Positions 28,435-38,319 of a stretch of DNA of 64,000 nucleotides are shown in pieces. The notes under the pieces were generated by a model, which did no database searches, was not told the origin of the DNA, and worked only from the letters and a program-made list of their open reading frames with translations. The position numbers were made by a program, and so were the translations under genes. How positions within the stretch are numbered: the stretch's first letter is position 1; every line of letters begins with the position of its first letter. Source of the DNA: Rhynchopus sp. YZ270_cl-10 (lineage: Eukaryota > Euglenozoa > Diplonemea > Diplonemida > Diplonemidae); contig OZ037841.1 of NCBI GenBank assembly GCA_964035575.1, positions 558,001-622,000 of the forward strand, given 5' to 3'.

Positions 28435-28592
28435 TGGTGTGGCTGACGACCCCAAAATAGCAGAAAATAGCAGAAAGTAGCACAAAATAGCACCTCCTTC
28501 AGCCGCGCCAAAAAATCCAGATGCCCAGAATAGCAGAAAATAGCAAAAAGTAGCAGAAAGTAGCAGAAAATAGCACCCTTTCAGCCACACCA
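28435..28592. mobile_element. TGGTG-family miniature element, TSD ATTAT
   Basis: Left end TGGTGTGGCTGA, right end TCAGCCACACCA, with perfect 5-bp direct repeats ATTAT on both sides (28430-28434, 28593-28597). Two arrays of the 10-nt word TAGCAGAAAA fill most of the interior. Lies 34 bp upstream of the third cold-shock gene. Confidence 0.8.
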
Positions 28593-28967
28593 ATTATGTG
28601 ATGTATAAAAGAGCGTTTCAATGTCACAACACCAAGCAATGGCAGTGCGAAAATACAATACCCGGACTACTTTTGGGTCCAAAACAATAGGTTTTGTAGA
28701 ACAAAAGGAAGGGAAATTCATGTTTTTTTTGTCTAGACGCCCACCTACCATGTGGAACTTGGTATTTTTGTCTGTGTCGACAATCGCCTATTTTTTTCTC
28801 AGTGTTTTGCCTTCATTTTTATTTTTGTAGTATTCGACGAAAATAAAAGACAATATCTCCCAAACAGCGTACAAAGATCCATCCTAACACTGTCAACAAA
28901 AAGATGGATGAAAGACAAAAATCTTTAAAGAGGAGTTACGTGCGGGGAGAAAAGAGAAAATTTTATC

Positions 28968-29012
28968 AGATGAACCTAAGCTGCTCTCTCTCTCTCTGTG
29001 CTTAGCCATCTT
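28968..29012 (+). repeat. H1 hairpin
   Basis: Arms CAGATGAACCTAAGC and GCTTAGCCATCTT with an enlarged CT-repeat loop. Ends 63 nt beyond the stop of the Kish gene. Confidence 0.65.
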
Positions 29013-29075
29013 TTTAAAGACAACAACGCTGTCTGCACTACCGTCATCAGCCCCCGCTTGCACTGCTGCTGGCTT

Positions 29076-29512
29076 TCACTGCCACAGCGTTCGTGTTGCC
29101 ATAGCAATGCACCCAGCCGAGACAAATGGTGACAGCCGGTCGCCAATTACAAAACATTTGTAGCAAAACCCCCGTGCGCCTCTGTGTTCCCTCTTAAATA
29201 TACCTGTGTGCAGGGAGGGGGGTGGTGGATGAAGAAAAAAAATGCTGTGTATTTGATTGTAGACCAAAAATTATCTCGTTTTGAATTTTGAATTTTTCGA
29301 GCTGTCACCAGGTATCAGGCACTCGATTTTCAAGTTTTCGGCATTTTCTTGCCTTGCAAAATGGACATAATAAAAATGCGGAGTTTTTAGACAAAAAAAG
29401 AAGAAGACACGCACACACACATACCCTTCCTGAGCTGCTTCACGTACGTCGCAGTGCAGATCATGAGCAAGAGCACCAGGCAGAACGCATCGAAGTTGAA
29501 AAGCGCTGACAT
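29076..29512 (-). CDS. TMEM167: Kish/TMEM167-like small Golgi membrane protein
   Basis: Two exons, 29512-29425 and 29203-29076, joined in phase 1 (donor GTATGTGTG, acceptor CACACAG), give exactly 71 residues; human Kish-A has 72. The N-terminus MSALFNFDAFCLVLLLMIC closely follows the family pattern MSAIFNFQS...LLLLICTCAY. Exon 2 aligns with the conserved half: GIFKREHRG, then the IGDRLSPFVSAGCIAMA stretch against IGERKSPYVAVCCIVMA. Two transmembrane segments are expected. The family is a conserved secretory-pathway membrane protein needed for constitutive secretion in animal cells. Found in AT-rich DNA with no other recognised gene nearby. Confidence 0.88.
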
Positions 29513-31044
29513 ATATCCTTCCTTTCTCCCCTCTACCCCCCCTACCCCACCTACTCTCTACTGTGTAGTACTGCGGGGGTGGTGGTGGTTTGAAAATGTT
29601 TTTTGTATGTTTCGAAAGTGCTTTGTGCTCTGTTTAATTTTGCTTGATAGGTTTGTAGACGTGGAGTTGGAGAGGAAGGGCGGGGTGGTGGTGGTGTGTG
29701 TCAATCAGACAGAAGGAAAGAAAAAAATGCCTTTTTTTTTAGTGGTTGTTGTGTGAGCGCAGAGGTACGTTGTAGCAAGCAAGGGACGAGAGGAGAGGGG
29801 TATGGCAGGGTAGGCAGGCTTGCAGACCACCACATGAACCCACTGCAAAAGAGAATAAAAAAAATGCTGCTTTTTCCCCCTCCTTCACTTTTTTTTTGCT
29901 TTGTCCCCCAGGGGTTTTATTTGTAGCTAGCTCGGGGGGGAAACAGGGGCGAGACACTATCACGACACTCGTTGTGTTTCTCTCTTTTTCTTTTAAAAAC
30001 AAAGAGCAAACTTGAAAGATGAATGTGCCTCTCCCGCGCGCACACATCTGAAAGAAAAGAAAAAAAAAAAAGAAACAAAATTCTTAGAGTAGCGCAGTGT
30101 GTTGGTACGTCCACTTTCTCTTTCACATTTTTTTTTTCTAAAGAAAATCACACATTTTTTTTTTCGTCCCCTATCCAATTCGAATACCACATGGTATATT
30201 TTTTCTTCACATTATTGAGTACGAATCAGTTTCCCCCTCTTGCAGACTTCACTTTCGTTTTCTAGTACGCCCAATACCGGGGGCAAACACTGCTGTTTAT
30301 CTATTCCTTTCAGAACCCCCCAAAGGGAACTTACCGCTAGGTGGAAGCTGGACGAGAAGAGGAGGGCTGGTGTGTTTGTATTTTTTTTTATATAGAAATA
30401 TGTTTTTTTTTTGTTTTCCCGACCCCACCAGCTCCTCTCAATTTCTGTTTTTTTTTGTCCAGGTACCACAACACAAAGAATAAACAATATGAACAAAGTT
30501 TGCAGAATGAACTCAAAGAATGGGACACACACAACGTACAGAAAACACACCACTCGGCTCGTTCACAAAAAAAAAAAAAAAAAAATGCAGAAAAGTTGTT
30601 TCATATACTAACTATTCTACTGAATAGATGGTATAATCCGACAGAAAAGGAAAAAAGTTGTGAAAACACTATGGATGTAGGCACCCAAGGATTTGGGGGA
30701 GAAGAGGGGTTTTTTGAACGGGTCACGAGCACGGACAAGACATGTCAAAAAATTTTTTTTGCAAGATGAGTTGAACCCACGCCAAAAAATGAAACGAGAC
30801 GCTGTCCCCGTTGGGCGCAACTATGGATTCTCCGCAAAAAAAGAAAAGTGAAGTTATTGATGCAAACAAATCCAGATGACCAACGATTGTCAGCGTCGCA
30901 TGGAATGCATGAGTAACAAAAAGAAAAAGGAAAAAAAAGACGTTGTCAGAATATATTTTTTTTGAATGAAACATTTGGATCACCCCCGTTCCTCTTTCTC
31001 TCTTCGGTTCCCTTTTCTTCCCATTTTGTTCCCCATACCCCCGT
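29513..31044. other. Spacer with H2 and other short repeats
   Basis: Includes an H2 hairpin at 30015-30049 (AAGATGAATGTGCC with GCGCACACATCT) and a copy at 30598-30640 of the sequence seen at 11845-11885. A- and T-rich low complexity fills the rest. No exon recognised. Confidence 0.45.
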
Positions 31045-32566
31045 CTAGTTGACGCTGTCGAACCACTCCTGGTCGAAGTCGTCGAGCTCGCGCACCTCAA
31101 GTGTCTGTAGGGAAAAGAGAGATAAATGCCATGAAAACCTCATACTTAATGCAGGCCCAACGGATGTAGGGCAGAAGATGCAAAAAAAAAAGATAAAGAT
31201 ATTTTCAATCGATGAAGTTTTGTCTATCAGAGTCGAAAGAAAAGAATAAAAGTTTATAAGATGAACCTACGACACCTTCACGAAGTGGAGAGAGCATACC
31301 TGAATGACGTCAAAGTGCTTCGATATTTCGTTCTTCCAGCGTGTGGTTTCCATCGACTTCTTCGGGGGTGCCTTGGAAGGGCTGTAGAAGAGAAGCACCA
31401 GGGGTGTCTTCAACCGTCCGTCGGGCATCGTCTTGTTGTAGCTGTGTGGTGTGGTGGGATATGATGGTGAGGTTTGTCCTCTTTCGTGTTTAGGTAAGAC
31501 CTTCCGAAAAGATGATCCTAAGCCTCTCGTGCTTAGTCACCTTATCATATTCGTTATCGCACAGCATCAGCTGCGCTGGCTTCCACAAGGTTGTTGTCAG
31601 GGATGATGTCATTTCCCCAGAAAAAGAAAAAAGAACAAACACATTGTTTTCTGAGAATCAGTCGGCGTTTATTTGAGAGTTGAGACTCTTCTTGACGTAT
31701 TGCATAACAAAACTAGACGATATCATCCGCCAACTGATCTTTGATAACAAAAATATATCAGTGTTTTTTTTTCGTTGAACGCAGCCAAATAGGGGTAAAA
31801 ATCTGGCGCAAGATGAAAGGATTCAAGGGGAAATACTATTATACAAGATCTGAACGTTGGCTTTCTGTTTGTCTAGTTTCTTAATACACTAGGGGGAAAA
31901 AGTGAAAAATATTCCAAGCCTCTCAAACTTCACCTCAAAGGAATACCTGTAGAAGATGTACTTAGGGTTGAGCTCTGTGAGCTCGTCGTTGATGTCCTCG
32001 ATGTCGCAGTCGTCCAGCCACTCCTCAAGCTCGAAGGTTGTGCCCTGCTTCTTGATCGTGCAGATGGCGGCTGTGTTCTTTGCGTTGCGGCCAAGCCCGC
32101 TCTTGAGCTTCTTCAACGCCTTTGCGCACTTTGCTGTGATCACCAAACCTCCTGGTGTTGTCTCATCCCCTCCGACAGGGTCTTTGTGCTCCTTCTTCTT
32201 GGGCTTCTCTTCTTCTTCTTCTTCTGCCTCCTCTGCCTTTGCCTTGGCCTTTGCTGCCTCTTTTGCTTCCTTCTCCTCCTTCTCCGCCTTTTCCTTTGCC
32301 TCCTGTGCCTCCTTCTCCTTCTGTTTTTGTTCTTCAGCTGCCTTAGCTTCCTTTTCCGCTGCCTTCTTCGCCGCCTTCTCCTTCTCCGCCTTCTTCGCTG
32401 CAGCCGCGGCTTCAGCTTCGGCTTCAGCCTCTCTCGTCTCCTCGTCCTCTTCGTCCGCCTCGTTCTCCAGTGTGCTCAGAATCTTCTGCAGAAGCTTCTT
32501 CGTCAGCGCACCTTCAGCCTCTTCCAAAAAGGCCTCCACCTCCTCCACTTCCTTACGAAGTCCCAT
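31045..32566 (-). CDS. ADF/cofilin-domain protein with charged N-terminal helix
   Basis: Exons 32566-31947, 31441-31300 and 31104-31045 (donors GTATTC and GTATGC) give 273 residues. Residues about 40-130 are an almost pure Glu/Lys/Ala stretch, probably a long single helix or coiled coil. From about 141 to the end an ADF-H fold is visible: KCAKALKKLKSGLG, a strand with TIKKQGTTFELEEW, then PKYIFYSYN, DGRLKTPLVLLFYSPSKAPP, the basic KKSMETTRWKN helix and EISKHFDVI. The family binds actin and, in cofilins, severs or depolymerises filaments. The long N-terminal extension is not typical of cofilin. An H1 hairpin lies in intron 1, and a partial one sits beside the intron 2 donor. Confidence 0.8.
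31509..31543 (+). repeat. H1 hairpin in ADF-H intron 1
   Basis: Arms AAGATGATCCTAAGC and GCTTAGTCACCTT with loop CTCTCGT. Ends about 70 nt upstream of the exon 2 acceptor in the direction of transcription, antisense to the gene. Confidence 0.8.
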
Positions 32567-33393
32567 TGTTTTTTTTTTGTGTTGTGTGGTTGTCTGAAAA
32601 ATGGGATGCTTTGAGGGAGAAAAGGGGGACTAAGGGGTGGAAAGGAGAAAAGAGATTTTGCTGATGTTGCCTTCACGCTGTACATAAACGTTGCATCAAA
32701 AGATTGGGGAAAGGGGTGCGTAAAAAAGGGGATCCCATGTGAAATGAAACAGCTGGTTAAAAGCTCAATCGTTGTTCAGTCTGAAAAACATACATTTATG
32801 TGTGTCACAGCCGGACGTTCATGACAGAGCGAACCCACTGTACCCGTCTAATAAAAGCAAATAGTTTTTTTTTGCATGATCTTGTCTCTGCAAACCTGAA
32901 CACCCTTTACCAGTTGTGAAAACCTGAGCGGTGTGACTTTGGGCTCGCAAGGGAGGTGTCGCTACTCACCTGTCCGCAGGCACCCGGTTCGCTACTTTTA
33001 TTATTTCGCCATGTCATTTTTCTCATTCCTCGGGTTCTGCGAGCTCCATCCGTCAAATGCTAGAAAACACTTGTATTTTATAGTCTTTGGAAAACACGCC
33101 CACCCTCTCCGTCCTCCATCGGCGCTCGGCACCCGACATCAAGCTTGCTCCTCGAATCGTCCAGTTCGCAAGCATTGCTCACCCCCCCTAAAACTCAAAA
33201 AAAAAATCGTGAGAGGGGGTGAAACCCCCCCTAAAAAAAAAACTCTGGGTAAAGCTCATGCCTTGCAGAAGAACTTCGGGGAATGGAGAATGGGAAGGAG
33301 GTTTTTGTTTGTTTTTGTGAACGAAAAAAGAAAAAAGAAAAACATATCACACAACTCGGCTCAACCCATATCCAATGACACTCCTTGAGAAGT
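32567..33393. other. Spacer with R1-related copy
   Basis: 32950-33065 carries R1-type words on plus (CCGCAGGCACCCGGTTCGCT, then ACTTTTATTATTTCGCCATG and GGTTCTGCGAG). The stretch ACTTTTATTATTTCGCCA also occurs, inverted, in the composite at 1.7 kb. Otherwise no feature. The ADF-H leader ACACAACACAAAA lies directly before its start. Confidence 0.5.
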
Positions 33394-35838
33394 TCACACA
33401 CGCAATGTGAAGGTCTGGTTCGAGACAGTCCCGAGCGAGGAGGACACCTTTGCAACGAGAGTCACTTCACCCGAAACGGCGCCCGTCCCTCTGAGCTCCA
33501 GCCCAGTTTTCCACGACACAGTCCTAGCGCCTCTCGCGTGCGTCACAACAGACACCCCTGCCTTGATCATGGCCACGCTGTCCAGCACCTCCCCTTCCAC
33601 ACCTTCATACACCCCTCGTACCTGAGCATCCTCCAGGCCCATCAGGACCAGGTTGGACCCTTTACACATCGCCAAAACCTGGAAAGTGGTGTCAACCGCA
33701 AAACACGAGTAGTCATCTGCAGAGGCAATTGGTATTGTCTTCTCCAGTGTGAAGGCCCCTCCCCCCCACCTGTACTTCAGCAGCGCGGCGGAGGTGAGGA
33801 TGTACAGCGTGGCGCTGTCGGTGCTGTAGATGTGGTGGATCTGAAGGGCATCGCCAATGACCCCTGCAATGTACACCTTGTGTTCTTCTAAAACTAATGC
33901 GTGGTTCGTGTCGTCGATCACGAAGGGTCCGGAAATAAATTTGGGTGAGGAGAACAACTCGTCTTGCCTGCTGAGTGTTTCGTTCTCCCAGAAGTACGAG
34001 AACACCACCATGTCACTGCTTCCAATCACAGATGCATAAATGGTGCCACTGCCTCCTCTCCACGATGAAAACGGCTGCTTCGCTGTCTGGTTCGGCGTCA
34101 ACTGCAGGCCTATCGAACCAGTTGATTTGAACACATAATTTTTATCCAGATCATAAAATGACGCGGAAAACCCTATTGGATCTGGATTCCGGGTGAGGAA
34201 GGCAAGTGACTTCCCATCATGACCTGCACATACGGTCCTAATATCATCTCTCCACACTGTGAACGCACTGAGCGAATACGGGTTTGTTGTGTTCAGCGGA
34301 GTAGTGCCCAGCCACGATGGGAGAGGGGATGCTTCCTCTCCTGTGATTTCAAAGAGAAGAGTTTCAGTGGGGTAGAGACTTTCAAAATAGTCATCGAGGA
34401 CCAGCCCAGTGTCAAACGCCCCGCTTTCCACCTTCGGACTCACCACACCAATTCTATGAGTCACCACAGGAGGCTGGTACCCAGCATAGTGCACAGTACG
34501 GTAAAGGTCCGGGGCAGAACCCACTGCGTACTTCCCCTTCACAACCAAAGAAACGTCTGTGTTGGTGGTGGTCGCCCCGTCCACACCCATTTCAAGCCAC
34601 AACCCAACTCCGAATGTAGAGGATTTCGTGTCCGTCAGAATGGACAACACGCCGTCCTTGCATGCACACGAAATGATGTCGCCACCAGATTTCCAGGGGA
34701 TTTTTTCAGTGGCACCAGACTCCCGCTGGGCGACACCTGAGTAAAGAGATATGTTTTTCGCAGTGGGTGTACTTTCAGAGAAGTTCAGCTGGAATAGTGT
34801 GTTGTCCTTGAAGCCGTAATACATCCCATTATCAAGAAAATAAGTAGCGCTGGTGGTAGGTTCACGTGGAACATCAACGGTTGCTGTGTACTCCACGTGT
34901 CCCTGCGTATCGCTCACCCAAAGAGTAGGCGTGTAAAAAGACTTTCTTATCACAATGACCTCTTCTAATCCCATGGTGCCTCCGAGGCAGTCGACCAAAT
35001 TGGGGTACTTAGTTTCTCCTCTATCTACTTTGATGATGTCGGGTTGCTTATGAAGGGTGTATGGGTACAAGTAGTAGTAATAATCTTTGAACAAGACCAC
35101 GTACACGGTGGCGCCAAACCCGACCGCGCAATATATTCTATTGTCGAATGTGTCCGCAGGCGTGATTTCTTCCAGAGTGGTCATTTGATTCGGGTCAGTG
35201 AAGTCAATAGCGGTAAGGGTGTCATCACAAACCACCGTCCCGTACACACCTTCCTCATCCGGCTTTTTTGTAACAGAGAAATGGGTCATAGGTACAGAAC
35301 CTCCAGCACACACAAAGTCCGGTGGCTTCCCATTTCCTTTCACCTCGGGGGACGTCGGATCCGCCAGTGAGAAGACAATAAAACTCTCGTTCATTGCAAT
35401 GTACAGCATTCTGTCATACACAGCCACATTCCTGATGGCGAGAACCAGAGGGATCGATGAGAGCAGGTTCAACCCAGGGGGCGAATGTAACTCCGTGACG
35501 CTCATGTTGAAGATCGAGACGTTATGGGGCCCGGAAACCACAGTGATGCCGTCGTCCATGAAGAGTGTTTCGGAGTACTGCAGATTAACTCCCTCGTAGT
35601 CAGTCTCCCACAGAGACGTCGCGTCAGGCAGGTTGACCAACCCAGCCGAGGTCCATGCAGGAGCTGTGGATCCGTCTGCTTTTTGGAGGCCTGCTGTGAT
35701 ATTCAACCCTGTCCAGCCGGTGGAACCTCTCGCTGTGTACGTCTTCGCCGATTGATTGATGTAGGCTGTCATGTCAGGGAGGGTTGTGAGTACAGATGCA
35801 GAGAGCATGGCCACAGAGGAGATGAACATTGACACCAT
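33394..35838 (-). CDS. Secreted protein, probable beta-propeller
   Basis: An intronless frame of 814 residues. The first 25 residues (MVSMFISSVAMLSASVLTT) look like a signal peptide, and N-glycosylation sequons are scattered through the chain. No membrane anchor is seen at the C-terminus, which ends SNQTFTLRV. A line such as MLYIAMNESFIVFSLADPTS followed by PEV resembles an LVIVD-type propeller blade, and similar strand-rich stretches recur, so a beta-propeller is plausible but not shown. No catalytic motif. Not recognised as a named family; likely a cell-surface or extracellular protein. Confidence 0.7.
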   Translation of the reverse strand: MVSMFISSVAMLSASVLTTLPDMTAYINQSAKTYTARGSTGWTGLNITAGLQKADGSTAPAWTSAGLVNLPDATSLWETDYEGVNLQYSETLFMDDGITVVSGPHNVSIFNMSVTELHSPPGLNLLSSIPLVLAIRNVAVYDRMLYIAMNESFIVFSLADPTSPEVKGNGKPPDFVCAGGSVPMTHFSVTKKPDEEGVYGTVVCDDTLTAIDFTDPNQMTTLEEITPADTFDNRIYCAVGFGATVYVVLFKDYYYYLYPYTLHKQPDIIKVDRGETKYPNLVDCLGGTMGLEEVIVIRKSFYTPTLWVSDTQGHVEYTATVDVPREPTTSATYFLDNGMYYGFKDNTLFQLNFSESTPTAKNISLYSGVAQRESGATEKIPWKSGGDIISCACKDGVLSILTDTKSSTFGVGLWLEMGVDGATTTNTDVSLVVKGKYAVGSAPDLYRTVHYAGYQPPVVTHRIGVVSPKVESGAFDTGLVLDDYFESLYPTETLLFEITGEEASPLPSWLGTTPLNTTNPYSLSAFTVWRDDIRTVCAGHDGKSLAFLTRNPDPIGFSASFYDLDKNYVFKSTGSIGLQLTPNQTAKQPFSSWRGGSGTIYASVIGSSDMVVFSYFWENETLSRQDELFSSPKFISGPFVIDDTNHALVLEEHKVYIAGVIGDALQIHHIYSTDSATLYILTSAALLKYRWGGGAFTLEKTIPIASADDYSCFAVDTTFQVLAMCKGSNLVLMGLEDAQVRGVYEGVEGEVLDSVAMIKAGVSVVTHARGARTVSWKTGLELRGTGAVSGEVTLVAKVSSSLGTVSNQTFTLRV

Positions 35839-35909
35839 TGTGTCACGACTGTGACAATTCCCACAACGAGGTTGCGGGGGGTTTTTTTAAAATAAGTAAA
35901 AGAAATAAA

Positions 35910-36105
35910 TTTCTGTGTTGGGATGGGTGGGAGTGTTTTTCACTAAAAGGTAGGATTAAAAGCAAAAGAAAATGATGCAAAACATCAAGTAGCCGTGGTC
36001 CATTTGGAATATACATAGATACGTACAGACAGTACATAACACATGTAGCCCTAAAAAGTACAAGGTCCGAAAACCATCATAGATAGGAACCAAGGGAGCG
36101 TGGTG
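35910..36105 (+). repeat. R4 dispersed repeat copy
   Basis: Partner of 20540-20725, just upstream of the secreted-protein gene. The two copies share long matching runs with scattered substitutions and small indels, so their common ancestor is not very recent. Confidence 0.65.
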
Positions 36106-36139
36106 AGTTTGGAGTCTACAAAGAGGTTGCCCGGGGGGG

Positions 36140-36171
36140 TAGGGGTAGGGGTAGGGGTAGGGGTTAGGGGG
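36140..36171 (+). repeat. Telomere-like TAGGGG run
   Basis: About five consecutive TAGGGG units ending in TTAGGGG. Short interstitial repeats of this kind can be relics of telomere addition or chance low complexity; this organism's telomere unit is unknown to me. Confidence 0.4.
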
Positions 36172-36224
36172 TCCGACTGTGAAGAAAATGACCGTACAAA
36201 TAATTAATTAGTAAACTTCTGGCC

Positions 36225-36345
36225 ATCTCCAAGGCAAGTGCGGGTAAAAAACACCCTCAGAGTGGGTCACAGAGTACCTGTGGGCCGAAAAACGACCCAG
36301 AAGCCACCCCAGAATACAAAAAAATGGGGGAAAATAGTGAAAAAA
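36225..36345 (+). mobile_element. Fragment of the piggyBac-type MITE
   Basis: Matches the interior of the element at 46205-47584 (its 46665-46775): ACACCCTCAGAGTGGGTCA, GTGGGCCGAAAA, AGAATAC and AAAATAGTGAAAA in the same order. No TTAA-bounded end is preserved. Confidence 0.55.
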
Positions 36346-36652
36346 AAAAAAAACGGCTTTTGCTGGCAATTATTAGAAGTATGTCTACTACAGAAGGTAT
36401 AGACGCAGGTCGTTCAACTCTCAAGAGCAACTTTTATTTTTACAGATTTCACCTTTTTTTTTTTTTTTTTTGGGTTCAGTAAATTTTCAGTTTTGAAGAA
36501 GAAAAAAAAAAACAAGAATAAAGCTAGTGCATAGTTAGTGCTGCACTGAGGGATAAATATCGTAGCACATCACGGAAGAAATTTGGATTTACACTCTGCC
36601 CCATCCCCACCCAACTCCATCCTGTCCACAAAAAAAGGAAAAACAAATTCGC

Positions 36653-36692
36653 AAGATGAACCTAAGGCCTCTGTGCGTTAGGGTGTCACCTT
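36653..36692 (+). repeat. H1 hairpin
   Basis: Arms AAGATGAACCTAAGG and TTAGGGTGTCACCTT, slightly rearranged loop. Confidence 0.65.
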
Positions 36693-36782
36693 CCAACAAA
36701 AAAAAAAATATTTGAACGATGGCAACAAAGCACCGCGGGGTTGTATCACAAATACCCCCACCAACCCTCTACACGACAGTGA

Positions 36783-36988
36783 AGTAAATGATTTGCCTTG
36801 TGGTTTCACCATTGCAAGATAACGGTGAAACCACAAGGTTCTCACTGAGCTTGCCTTAGGACACCTGCGTTAATGTGTAACAGATGTGCCGCCCCAGCCA
36901 AACTCCCCACCTGACTGGTGTCTCCAAACGAGGGCTCACTAGCTAATGCTAGTTTGTCGCTGTAATCGGAAAATTCAAGTCATTTACT
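36783..36988. mobile_element. AAATGACTTG-family inverted-repeat element
   Basis: Termini AGTAAATGATTTG and, inverted, AGTAAATGACTTG. An inner hairpin CCTTGTGGTTTCACC against GGTGAAACCACAAGG adjoins the left end, as in 12424-12518. About 130 bp of unrelated sequence follow before the right end. Confidence 0.65.
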
Positions 36989-37429
36989 GACCCGGCGTGC
37001 AGAGCATCTGACCCCACCCCCACCCCCCCACACTGTGACCCCTCACCGATTTCTCATTAACATAACTCTTGAAAGAGAGAGAAGGCTTTTTACCCACCAC
37101 TCTCACCGTCTAATATCTACAGTACGTCCTTTACTTTCGAAAGTGGGGAGGGGAGGGAAGCTGGGAGGGGAAGTTTGCTGGAAAAAAATTTTTTGTAATA
37201 CCATGGTGTGTTCGGAACTTAAATTCTCCCGTACGTCTACCAGGGGGATTAATGAAAAAAAGTGGTAAAAAAAAGATTAGTGTTAACTGCAAAAGATAAG
37301 GAGCAAAGATTGCTTCGAACTTTGTTGAGTATCTAGGCTTGCTATCCTCACGTCTCTTTTTTGGCTAACGCTCCGTTGTGGAAATATGGAAAAAAAAAGG
37401 GAGGAGTAATATCAAAAAAAAAGTTTTTT

Positions 37430-37740
37430 AGATGATCCTAAGCCTCTCGTGCTTAGTCACCTAAAGTTAATTTCTGGTTTCGGTGGTCTGCTCCTTGACC
37501 AGGATTCAGCCTGTGACCGCGCTCATCAGAAGGAGCCAGGGCTCTCTGTGGATAACACAAAGGGGCTGGATTGCATTTCTTTATCCCTCATTCGGTGGAA
37601 AGGAAAGAGAAGAAGTAAAAGAAACCTTTGTAAGATGTGCCTCTCATGCATCTTTACTACTATCGTTATCACGCTGGAACACGCTGGGGTTTGAAGATGA
37701 AAAAAAATGTAAGACGGTATGTTCCTCTCGCACACATCTT
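37430..37740 (+). repeat. One H1 and two H2 hairpins
   Basis: H1 at 37430-37463 (GATGATCCTAAGCCTCTCG, then TGCTTAGTCACC). H2 copies at 37632-37660 (AAGATGTGCCTCTCATGCAT) and 37707-37740 (AAGACGGTATGTTCCTCTCG). Between them 37480-37600 is GC-richer but shows no recognisable gene. Confidence 0.65.
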
Positions 37741-37950
37741 TTAAAAACTGGGTGGACAAAAAAATAGTTGGAAAGAGTCTATAACGTAAAAAATCTAAGC
37801 GTCGTTTGAAAGACGTTGAATATCGGTCAGAGTGATATATCTATGCTCTCCTGCGGGAGGGCAATTACAAACCTGTATTTTCGTCCACTTTGGACGCTCT
37901 CCCACATCAAACTGGTCACCGTGTATACATGCACTTCACTAAGCTGCAAG

Positions 37951-38084
37951 TGGTGTGGCTGAAGGGGGGGGTGATTCGCACGTCTTGCGCATTTTATTTC
38001 ACCCCACACCAAAAAAAATTCGAGGGCTGATTCGCACTTCTTGCGCACTTCTGCGCACTTTTTGCACTCCATTCAGCCACACCA
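37951..38084. mobile_element. TGGTG-family miniature element, TSD GCAAG
   Basis: Left end TGGTGTGGCTGAA, right end TTCAGCCACACCA. GCAAG flanks at 37946-37950 and, after one extra base, 38086-38090. The interior repeats GATTCGCACTTCTTGCGCAC and shorter CTGCGCACTT words, as in 9647-9715. Confidence 0.8.
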
Positions 38085-38319
38085 GGCAAGGTGCTATCCT
38101 TTTTTGTATTAGTGTAGACACCAGAGGATGAGCTCCACTGTACCTTTTTTTAAAAAAGAAAAACGCAACTTTTCTTTTTTGAAAAGCTTGCGCTAACACA
38201 GGGAGTCTTCACCCCTGCCATTTTTTCACTTTTTTTTTTTTTTTGTTTTTATTTTGCTTTCTATTTTGCACTCTTTATTTTGTTCATTTTTCCTCATTTT
38301 CCCCCCTCCTCTATTTCCT

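Noticed and set aside
31956-32614. Ser/Ala- and Leu-rich plus frames over 200 codons
   Set aside because: Antisense shadow of the Glu/Lys/Ala-rich part of the ADF-H gene.
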